A DNA stretch of 64,000 nucleotides, taken from assembly GCF_032854445.1 (NCBI RefSeq), contig NC_088303.1, positions 1,991,501-2,055,500 on the forward strand, given 5' to 3'. Below are positions 46,779 to 58,800 of this stretch, piece after piece; positions within the stretch are counted from its first letter, which is position 1; the number at the start of each line of letters is the position of its first letter. The notes below the pieces were generated by a model. It saw only the letters and a list, made by a program, of their open reading frames with translations, was not told the origin of the DNA and made no database searches. The position numbers were made by a program, and so were the translations under genes. This stretch comes from Liolophura sinensis (Eukaryota; Mollusca; Polyplacophora; Chitonida; Chitonidae).

Positions 46779-46856
46779 ATGTTTTCAAAACAACTACAAA
46801 GAAGTGCCACTGTTGATGACAATTTAAGAGTTCATATAACCCAGTCAGACGAAACG
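46779..46856 (+). CDS. TTC5: TTC5 putative first coding exon
   Basis: ATG then [20 protein letters not shown] and TQSDET, 26 codons ending phase 0 before donor GTAAAT. It gives a total length close to the human protein, but sequence similarity here is low. Confidence 0.5.
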
Positions 46857-49800
46857 GTAAATGGCAGTTGTGTGGAAATCACTGGTGACATTATAGCCTG
46901 GAGGCATTTTTCATGTGAAATGGTGCATTATTGAAATCTTATTTCAGTTAGATTTCCCATGAATCATTTCACATTTTCCACCCAAGAGTTTGGCATATTT
47001 CTCCACCAGGTGGCGATAGCTTCTACAGATGACATAACGTGTGTACTTTGCTGTGGAGACCAGCTATAGGGAAGTTGCATCCTTCTAGGCAGTGGACTTG
47101 AGGTTTAACTAATACGCTGAGTGCATGTTTATGTTTCAGGATATGGTGACTAAATTGTATGAGTTCAGAGATTTGTATTATGACAAATTTGGCCTGGACC
47201 GAGCAAGACTTAAAAATGAAGATGTCAAGTCAAGGATGAGTGAAACTGTAGAAGCACTAGATGTATTGCAAGGTGAGTACACTGCCTTAATGATTGTGTC
47301 TAAATTTTTCAATCTATAATATTCCTTGTTTCTCTTGTAGCAAGGATAGAAAAATGTAAAAGAAAAGCAACAAATAACCAACCTGAGTTATTTAGGAAGA
47401 AGGGTGGAAATAGAACTAATCTGGCATAGAGACTTTTTTTTTAAGTGCTTGGTTACTCTGTAAATCAAGTTTTAGTTAACAATTTTTACGAACTGGAGCA
47501 ACCAGATACAGGATGTTGTGTCATTGGTACCACGCACGCATGCCTATGGTTAAACATGTTAAATGGTTGAAGGGTTTGGGTGACATAAGTGGGAACAGCT
47601 ATGTCCTCGGGTTTGTAATTCCTGATTGGTTCAAATTGATAGCATGATGGCGCTGTCAATTTGCTCGATAAGTGTGATTTTGCTTACTATGAGCTGTGAA
47701 ATCAGTTGTGCAAGATCACAACAATAAAAAGTTGTGCTACTTAAACTTCATGTGGGATACATTATCAATACATCTACATTTATATACTTGTTGTCTAGTG
47801 TTGTCTTTTAAATTATAACTTTTTTGTAATTTGAAAGGTTTTTTGATGCTTTAAACAATTTTTTATGTGGAGGTGTCTTATTCTGTCTGTGTTCCAGGTC
47901 AGATAAGTAACAAGGCTATTTTCCACATGTTGAAGGGAAAGGCTTTGAATGTCTTGCCAGCCTATGATGGTAAAGCGCAGGAAGCCTTGTCAAAAGCTGT
48001 GAAATTAGACCCAAAGTTAGTTGAGGCCTGGAACAACCTTGGGGAGTGTTATTGGAAATGTGAAGACATTGTGGCTGCCAAGAACTGCTTTACTGGAGCT
48101 CTGAATTATGTACGTCCTTTGACCTGTCTCACATGGATGTGTGTTTGCGTCGCTGCTTTTAATTATTTGTTTAAACCTTTAGAGATGGCTTAAGGAATAA
48201 GTCTTGTAGAGCTATGAAAAGATGTCAGAGTTACTAACGTTGCAAAGAAATCTAACTGACAGATTTGCATGTTATCTACACTACTCTTAAGTCCTCAAGT
48301 TTTTCATATGTGAAAGAGCAACTTTCAGCGCAATTGATGCATGTCTTCAGTTTGATTTTTGAAGCAAAACTACATTGGTTGGATTGGCCATTTTCAAGAC
48401 TTCACTGAAAGTATAATTTTAGCAGTCTTCACAGAGTAATGCCTTCAGAATACTAGTATGCTTCAATAATCACCATGCAAACATGCAAAACTTACAGTAA
48501 TTAGCAAGATTACATCAAATTAATCTCTTATGGTGTGCAATGGTTGGCATCTCAGATTTGTTAATATCACATCCTAAGTAAACTACAAGCAGGAACAAAT
48601 CTCTGAATCTAGAAGGCGAGAATCTCTGATGGCCAGAAGTAATCTCTGAATTGAAGTTAAAATCCCTGAAGTAACTTTGTTAAGAAAAGTGAAATAATAA
48701 CTTGATGGACCCAAGTCACAAAGTCTTGGTTTGCTTGTCATTTGCACTGAAACATTGGTTTTTGTCACCTTTTCCTTTAGTGATATGATAACGTTATCTT
48801 TGATTTGTTCCTACAGTACATGTGATGCTTTCATAGCACGTTTTATGGATATAAAATGTGATATATGCCTGGGTACCATTGTCTTAGAGATAGCATTAAT
48901 AATACATTTGGTGTGTGTTTTTGATTTAGTCCAAAAACAAGGTGTCATTACGTAACCTGTCAATGGTGCTACGTCAGCTGAGTGGATCCCCCACAGAGAG
49001 AGCTAAGCTGATAGAGGAGAGTGTGGAGAAAGCTAAAGAGGCCGTACAGCTGGATATCAAAGATGGGTCATCATGGGGTGAGTTGCCTCCCTTTACTGGT
49101 GTAACCTAAAACTTCTATAATCATTATTATAAGGTATTACTCAAGGATTATCATTGGCTGATTTTAGGGTCGGTCAAAAATTCCCATTACGTAATCTATT
49201 GACGTCGTTCATTAATGTCACAGATCTCCACAAAATTGTAAAATGTAAAGATGGCAAAGTGAACAAAGCGAACAGAGGGGTAGACTATCACTGTGTGTGA
49301 GTAGTTCTGTGAAAACAGGCTTCATAAGGAGCAAATCCAAGAACAGCACGCCTCCACGGCAAAGCCAGCAGACCAGAAAATGACAATCACAATCAAATCG
49401 ATTAGAAGGTACATTAGATTCATGAGCCTATGTTTCACATTTTTTGTTTTTTAAGATAAATTAATAGATAACTAACATTTAATGTGTGATTTAGTGATCA
49501 AGATATAGATGTATTGTGGCTGGAAATATGAACAAAATGGTTTATGTTGTGAATTGAAAACTGTGGCATTAGCTCTGCATTCAGTAATCAATTAAAATGG
49601 TCAGGCTATACCTTTAATACAATAATGCATTTTCGTTGCAGAGTAAATTCATGCTGCTTCAGATTGCCTTATAAATCTTATAAATTTATTTATCAGATTT
49701 AGTATCTGACTTAAACTGTATAATTTTCTCCTTGTTTTAGAGATAAAGTGACCTTAATGATATGTTTGTGTTTCAGTTATATTGGGGAATGCTCACCTGT

Positions 49801-52800
49801 CTATGTTCTTTGCTGGAGGTCAGCATCCCAAGTCTCTGAAACAGGCCCTCAGTGCTTATGCACAAGCTGTAAGTTTACAGGCCCTCAGTGCTCATGCACA
49901 AGCTGTAAGTTTACAGGCCCTCAGTGCTTATGCACAAGCTGTAAGTTTACAAGTCCTCAGTGCTTATGCACAAGCTGTAAGTTTACAAACCCTCGGTGCT
50001 TATGTACAAGCTGTAAGTTTACAGTCCCTCAGTGCCTTTGAACAAGCTGTAAGTTTACAAGCCCTCAGTGCCTTTGAACAAGCTGTAAGTTTACAGGCCC
50101 TCAGTGCTTATGCACAAGCTGTAAGTTTAATACAGTCCCTCAGTGCTTATGTACAAGCTGTAAGTTTACAAGCCCTCAGTGCTTATGCACAAGCTGTAAG
50201 TTTACAAGCCCTCGGTGCTTATGCGCAAGCTGTAAGTTTACAAGCCCTCAGTGCCTTTGAACAAGCTGTAAGTTTACAAGCCCTCAGTGCCTTTGAAAAA
50301 GCTGTAAGTTTACAGGCCCTCAGTGCTTATGCACAAGCTGTAAGTTTACAGGCCCTCAGTGCTTATGTACAAGCTGTAAGTTTACAGGCCCTCAGTGCTT
50401 ATGTACAAGATGTAAGTTTACAGGCCCTCAATGCTTATGTACAAGATGTAAGTTTACAAGCCCTCAGTGCTTATGTACAAGCTGTAAGTTTACAGGCCCT
50501 CAGTGCTTATGTACAAGCTGTAAGTTTACAGGCCCTCAGTGCTTATGTACAAGCTGTAAGTTTACAAGCCCTCGGTGCTTATGCACAAGCTGTAAGTTTA
50601 CAAGCCCTCGGTGCTTATGCACAAGCTGTAAGTTTACAGGCCCTCAGTGCTTATGCACAAGCTGTAAGTTTACAAGCCCTCAGTGCTTATGCGCAAGCTG
50701 TAAGTTTACAAGCCCTCAGTGCTTATGTACAAGCTGTAAGTTTACAGGCCCTCAGTGCTTATGCACAAGCTGTAAGTTTACAAACCCTCGGTGCTTATGT
50801 ACAAGCTGTAAGTTTACAAGCCCTCGGTGCTTATGCACAAGCTGTAAGTTTACAAGCCCTCAGTGCCTTTGAACAAGCTGTAAGTTTACAAGCCCTCAGT
50901 GCTTATGCACAAGCTGTAAGTTTACAGGCCCTCAGTGCTTATGCGCAAGCTGTAAGTTTACAAGCCCTCAGTGCTTATGTACAAGCTGTAAGTTTACAGG
51001 CCCTAAGTGCTTATGCACAAGCTGTAAGTTTACAAACCCTCAGTGCTTATGTACAAGCTGTAAGTTTACAGTCCCTCAGTGCCTTTGAACAAGCTGTAAG
51101 TTTACAAGCCCTCAGTGCCTTTGAACAAGCTGTAAGTTTACAAGCCCTCAGTGCTTATGCACAAGCTGTAAGTTTACAGGCCCTCAGTGCTTATGCACAA
51201 GCTGTAGGTTTACTCATGTAATACCAATAACCAATTCACCATGAACAGTTACAAAAAGCACTCGAAAAACAACAAGGTAACACCAAAGGTGATATAAATC
51301 TTCACACTGTTATGATTTGACTTAATTGTGTTTTGTTGTTCTATATGTTATCCCATTCACATTCCATCTGGATAAACAAAAACAGATTTTGTGCATCACT
51401 TGTAGTTTTTCTAATTGCAAGTAATTCTGCTGCAAATATTGGATGGCAGGAAAGTGGAGTGTGTGAAGTTCTGGCGAAATTAGTGCACTGTAATTTTGGC
51501 GGAACTACATGTACTTCCTCAGTGCCTTGCAATAAAAATTGGCTAACATCCATGTACTACGTCTCTAGCTTGGTATGTGCATGAGAGAAAATTACACAAC
51601 GAAAATAAAAAATGGAAAAAATAAATCATGGAAAGATGTGTGGTGGTGAACAGTATTCATATGTCATTAGATGTTATCTGACAGACTGAGTAGGAATTTA
51701 TGTGTGCAAGAGATGTGTGATCTGGCTAAGACCTCTCACTTACAATGTAGATTAAACTTCTCTCTAACTTCAAATATTCCATGTTTTGCTTTCAGGAAAA
51801 AGACCCAATATCTAGAAATAACCCAGACCTTCATTATAACAGATCTGTGGTGAGTTGTTTTCACATCAAGTGGCTTGTAGTGTGATCACGTGAATATCTC
51901 TGATCAGCCTTCAAAGGTTCCCAAGTGTGGAGGCATCGGTATGCTGGAGGAATATTGGGGTCAGCTAACTGTAATTGTCCTCTACAGCTGGGCATAGGTT
52001 CCCCCAGGGCTCTGCCAGGTTTCCCTCCACTATTATGCTGGCCATTGTCGTATAATGGAAATATTCTTGAGTATGGCATAAAAGACCGATCAAAATAAAT
52101 AAATAAGTAATTCTTAAAATTAGAAAAAGAGCTGTATGCAGATGTTATTATTGATATGGATATTAATTTTGTGTTATATTTGCTACAGATGTACAAATAC
52201 CAGGAGGAATATCAGTTAGCCCTGGAAGGGTTTGCCAGAGCAGGCGCCCTCGACCCCAGCTGGCCAGAACCAGGCAACATGGTAAAACAAGTGTTAGCCT
52301 ACCTGCAGCAGGTGTCTGATTTAATCTCTACCAAGGTAAGTATCTCCCTTCCCAACACTTGCATCTGTGTGTAACATTTGTCTGATACAGGGTGGATTGG
52401 AGCTAGTTACACATACGTGTACAGGGAGTTTTCTATCAAATTACAAAATTTATTACAAAACAAAGACATCATGAAATGCTGATCTATGGAAATATGTTAT
52501 GATATATGATTCCCTGTAAAATGAGACAGTGGCAGAATTTCTAAATGCCAGTAGCTGCTGGACCTGAAGTAGGAAAGACAGAGACAAATTATAGGCTGTA
52601 TGTAGAAGTTACGTAAAAATCCTGGTGTGTCATTAGTAGCTGAACAATTTATTCACCAATGCTCTAAAAGGCAAGCCAGACTCCTAAGCCCGGGTTCTTT
52701 GCATACCTATCACTCTGTCAGATCTCCCACTGTTAAATCATTAATCTTCACATTTGGTGTAAGAAGAAATCTGTATATATTCAAAGTTTGAATAGGATGT

Positions 52801-55800
52801 ATCTTCCTGTGTATATTCAAACTATGAATACTCAATAGGGTGTGTACCCTAAGTCTGGAGAGGAGAAATTTGTATAGTTTGTATGTAAATTTGTAAGTGT
52901 GAATTGGATGTATCTCTGTGTGCGACAATTTGTGAGGAGAAATGTGTGTATATTCAAACTATGAATACTCAATAGGGTGTGTACCCTAAGTCTGGAGAGG
53001 AGAAATTTGTATAGTTTGTATGTAAATTTGTAAGTGTGAATTGGATGTATCTCTGTGTGCGACAGTTTGTGAGGAGAAATGTGTGTATATTCAAACTATG
53101 AATACTCAATAGGGTGTGTACCCCAAGTCTGGAGAGGAGAAATTTGTATAGTTTGTATGTAAATTTGTAAGTGTGAATTGGATGTATCTCTGTGTGCGAC
53201 AGTTTGTGAGGAGAAATGTGTGTATATTCAAACTATGAATACTCAATAGGGTGTGTACCCTAAGTCTGGAGAGGAGAAATTTGTATAGTTTGTATGTAAA
53301 TTTGTAAGTGTGAATTGGATGTATCTCTGTGTGCGACAGTTTGTGAGGAGAAATGTGTGTATATTCAAACTATGAATACTCAATAGGGTGTGTACCCTAA
53401 GTCTGGAGAGGAGAAATTTGTATAGTTTGTATGTAAATTTGTAAGTGTGAATTGGATGTATCTCTGTGTGCGACAGTTTGTGAGGAGAAATGTGTGTATA
53501 TTCAAACTATGAATACTCAATAGGGTGTGTACCCTAAGTCTGGAGAGGAGAAATTTGTATGGTTTGTATGTAAATTTGTAAGTGTGAATTGGATGTATCT
53601 CTGTGTGCGACAGTTTGTGAGGAGAAATGTGTGTATATTCAAACTATGAATACTCAATAGGGTGTGTACCCTAAGTCTGGAGAGGAGAAATTTGTATGGT
53701 TTGTATGTAAATTTGTAAGTGTGAATTGGATGTATCTCTGTGTGCGACAGTTTGTGAGGAGAAATGTGTGTATATTCAAACTATGAATACTCAATAGGGT
53801 GTGTACCCTAAGTCTGGAGAGGAGAAATTTGTATGGTTTGTATGTAAATTTGTAAGTGTGAATTGGATGTATCTCTGTGTGCGACAGTTTGTGAGGAGAA
53901 ATGTGTGTATATTCAAACTATGAATACTCAATAGGGTGTGTACCCTAAGTCTGGAGAGGAGAAATTTGTATGGTTTGTATGTAAATTTGTAAGTGTGAAT
54001 TGGATGTATCTCTGTGTGCGACAGTTTGTGAGGAGAAATGTGTGTATATTCAAACTATGAATACTCAATAGGGTGTGTACCCTAAGTCTGGAGAGGAGAA
54101 ATTTGTATGGTTTGTATGTAAATTTTTAAGTGTGAATTGGATGTATCTCTGTGTGCGACAGTTTGTGAGGAGAAATGTGTGTATATTCAAACTATGAATA
54201 CTCAATAGGGTGTGTACCCTAAGTCTGGAGAGGAGAAATTTGTATGGTTTGTATGTAAATTTGTAAGTGTGAATTGGATGTATCTCTGTGTGCGACAGTT
54301 TGTAAGGAGAAATGTGTGTATATTCAAACTATGAATACTCAATAGGGTGTGTACCCTAAGTCTGGAGAGGAGAAATTTGTATGGTTTGTATGTAAATTTG
54401 TAAGTGTGAATTGGATGTATCTCTGTGTGCGACAGTTTGTGAGGAGAAATGTGTGTATATTCAAACTATGAATACTCAATAGGGTGTGTACCTTAAGTCT
54501 GGAGAGGAGAAATTTGTATGGTTTGTATGTAAATTTGTAAGTGTGAATTGGATGTATCTCTGTGTGCGACAGTTTGTGAGGAGAAATGTGTGTATATTCA
54601 AACTATGAATACTCAATAGGGTGTGTACCCTAAGTCTGGAGAGGAGAAATTTGTATGGTTTGTATGTAAATTTGTAAGTGTGAATTGGATGTATCTCTGT
54701 GTGCGACAGTTTGTGAGGAGAAATGTGTGTATATTCAAACTATGAATACTCAATAGGGTGTGTACCCTAAGTCTGGAGAGGAGAAATTTGTATGGTTTGT
54801 ATGTAAATTTGTAAGTGTGAATTGGATGTATCTCTGTGTGCGACAGTTTGTGAGGAGAAATGTGTGTATATTCAAACTATGAATACTCAATAGGGTGTGT
54901 ACCCTAAGTCTGGAGAGGAGAAATTTGTATGGTTTGTATGTAAATTTGTAAGTGTGAATTGGATGTATCTCTGTGTGCGACAGTTTGTGAGGAGAAATGT
55001 GTGTATATTCAAACTATGAATACTCAATAGGGTGTGTACCCTAAGTCTGGAGAGGAGAAATTTGTATGGTTTGTATGTAAATTTGTAAGTGTGAATTGGA
55101 TGTATCTCTGTGTGCGACAGTTTGTGAGGAGAAATGTGTGTATATTCAAACTATGAATACTCAATAGGGTGTGTACCCTAAGTCTGGAGAGGAGAAATTT
55201 GTATGGTTTGTATGTAAATTTGTAAGTGTGAATTGGATGTATCTCTGTGTGCGACAGTTTGTGAGGAGAAATGTGTGTATATTCAAACTATGAATACTCA
55301 ATAGGGTGTGTACCCTAAGTCTGGAGAGGAGAAATTTGTATGGTTTGTATGTAAATTTGTAAGTGTGAATTGGATGTATCTCTGTGTGCGACAGTTTGTA
55401 AGGAGAAATGTGTGTATATTCAAACTATGAATACTCAATAGGGTGTGTACCCTAAGTCTGGAGAGGAGAAATTTGTATGGTTTGTATGTAAATTTGTAAG
55501 TGTGAATTGGATGTATCTCTGTGTGCGACAGTTTGTGAGGAGAAATGTGTGTATATTCAAACTATGAATACTCAATAGGGTGTGTACCTTAAGTCTGGAG
55601 AGGAGAAATTTGTATGGTTTGTATGTAAATTTGTAAGTGTGAATTGGATGTATCTCTGTGTGCGACAGTTTGTGAGGAGAAATGTGTGTATATTCAAACT
55701 ATGAATACTCAATAGGGTGTGTACCCTAAGTCTGGAGAGGAGAAATTTGTATGGTTTGTATGTAAATTTGTAAGTGTGAATTGGATGTATCTCTGTGTGC

Positions 55801-58800
55801 GACAGTTTGTGAGGAGAAATGTGTGTATATTCAAACTATGAATACTCAATAGGGTGTGTACCCTAAGTCTGGAGAGGAGAAATTTGTATGGTTTGTATGT
55901 AAATTTGTAAGTGTGAATTGGATGTATCTCTGTGTGCGACAGTTTGTGAGGAGATATGTGTGTATATTCAAACTATGAATACTCAATAGGGTGTGTACCC
56001 TGAGTCTGGAGAGGAGAAATTTGTATGGTTTGTATGTAAATTTGTAAGTGTGAATTGGATGTATCTCTGTGTGCGACAGTTTGTGAGGAGAAATGTGTGT
56101 ATATTCAAACTATGAATACTCAATAGGGTGTGTACCCTAAGTCTGGAGAGGAGAAATTTGTATGGTTTGTATGTAAATTTGTAAGTGTGAATTGGATGTA
56201 TCTCTGTGTGCGACAGTTTGTGAGGAGAAATGTGTGTATATTCAAACTATGAATACTCAATAGGGTGTGTACCCTAAGTCTGGAGAGGAGAAATTTGTAT
56301 GGTTTGTATGTAAATTTTTAAGTGTGAATTGGATGTATCTCTGTGTGCGACAGTTTGTGAGGAGAAATGTGTGTATATTCAAACTATGAATACTCAATAG
56401 GGTGTGTACCCTAAGTCTGGAGAGGAGAAATTTGTATGGTTTGTATGTAAATTTGTAAGTGTGAATTGGATGTATCTCTGTGTGCGACAGTTTGTGAGGA
56501 GAAATGTGTGTATATTCAAACTATGAATACTCAATAGGGTGTGTACCCTAAGTCTGGAGAGGAGAAATTTGTATGGTTTGTATGTAAATTTTTAAGTGTG
56601 AATTGGATGTATCTCTGTGTGCGACAGTTTGTGAGGAGAAATGTGTGTATATTCAAACTATGAATACTCAATAGGGTGTGTACCCTAAGTCTGGAGAGGA
56701 GAAATTTGTATGGTTTGTATGTAAATTTGTAAGTGTGAATTGGATGTATCTCTGTGTGCGACAGTTTGTAAGGAGAAATGTGTGTATATTCAAACTATGA
56801 ATACTCAATAGGGTGTGTACCCTAAGTCTGGAGAGGAGAAATTTGTATGGTTTGTATGTAAATTTGTAAGTGTGAATTGGATGTATCTCTGTGTGCGACA
56901 GTTTGTGAGGAGAAATGTGTGTATATTCAAACTATGAATACTCAATAGGGTGTGTACCCTAAGTCTGGAGAGGAGAAATTTGTATAGTTTGTATGTAAAT
57001 TTGTAAGTGTGAATTGGATGTATCTCTGTGTGCGACAATTTGTGAGGAGAAATGTGTGTATATTCAAACTATGAATACTCAATAGGGTGTGTACCCTAAG
57101 TCTGGAGAGGAGAAATTTGTATAGTTTGTATGTAAATTTGTAAGTGTGAATTGGATGTATCTCTGTGTGCGACAGTTTGTGAGGAGAAATGTGTGTATAT
57201 TCAAACTATGAATACTCAATAGGGTGTGTACCCTAAGTCTGGAGAGGAGAAATTTGTATAGTTTGTATGTAAATTTGTAAGTGTGAATTGGATGTATCTC
57301 TGTGTGCGACAGTTTGTGAGGAGAAATGTGTGTATATTCAAACTATGAATACTCAATAGGGTGTGTACCCTGAGTCTGGAGAGGAGAAATTTGTATGGTT
57401 TGTATGTAAATTTGTAAGTGTGAATTAGATGTATCTCTGTGTGCGACAGTTTGTGAGGAGAAATGTGTGTATATTCAAACTATGAATACTCAACATAAAT
57501 TGACAAGTGTTAAAATTGTTGTGTAATTATTCTTACAGGGTAAAATGAAGGCAAAGCGCCTACAGAGCCTATGTCAGTCTATAAGTGAAAGTGACCTGGG
57601 GCCATATGGTGGGGGCAGCTACACTAGCCCCAAGGGGAAGACCATCAAACTGACCAAAGTACTGTTCTCCTCCCTACAGCCAGAGCTCAATGCTGAGAAG
57701 GTTGTTGTTGGGAAAGTGGTCTGTACTGTAGCCTCAGAGGATGTGGTGCCATTGTAAGTGTTGCCAGGTTAGGCATTCAAGTAGATATCTATAACAGAGC
57801 CATTGTAAGTGTTGCCAGGTTAGGCATTCAAGTAGATATCTATAACAGAGCCATTGTAAGTGTTGCCAGGTTAGGCAGTCAAGTAGATATCTATAACAGA
57901 GCCATTGTAAGTGTTGCCAGGTTAGGCATTCAAGTAGATGTCTATAACATAGCCATTGTAAGTGTTGCCAGGTTAGGCATTCAAGTAGATATCTATAACA
58001 TAGCCATTGTAAATGTTGCCAGGTTAGGCATTCAAGTAGATATCTATAACATAGCCATTGTAAGTGTTGCCAGGTTAGGCATTCAAGTAGATATCTATAA
58101 CAGAGCCATTGTAAGTGTTGCCAGGTTAGGCATTCAAGTAGATATCTATAACAGAGCCATTGTAAGTGTTGCCAGGTTAGGCAGTCAAGTAGATATCTAT
58201 AACAGAGCCATTGTAAGTGTTGCCAGGTTAGGCATTCAAGTAGATATCTATAACATAGCCATTGTAAATGTTGCCAGGTTAGGCATTCAAGTAGATATCT
58301 ATAACATAGCCATTGTAAGTGTTGCCAGGTTAGGCATTCAAGTAGATATCTATAACAGAGCCATTGTAAGTGTTGCCAGGTTAGGCATTCAAGTAGATAT
58401 CTATAACAGAGCCATTGTAAGTGTTGCCAGGTTAGGCATTCAAGTAGATATCTATAACAGAGCCATTGTAAGTGTTGCCAGGTTTAGGCATTCAAGTAGA
58501 TATCTATAACATAGCCATTGTAAATGTCATGGTACCAAATATTCAAGAGATACAGATACATTTAATATCAACAACACATGGAGACTTTATGTAAGATACA
58601 TAGGTTTATAATGTAATTAGGAGAAAGGTTTAACATACCAGTAGCCAGATCACTCTGAGTAATGCAGACTGCCTAAAGTCAGCCTAAAGTTCGCAGCTTG
58701 GACATACCTGGCACAGAGTTTCTCATGTGTTTGTACATGGTGTGAAACTTTCTCTGGTACTCCGCCAGGTTTCTCATGTGTTTTTAAGTGATGTGAAACT

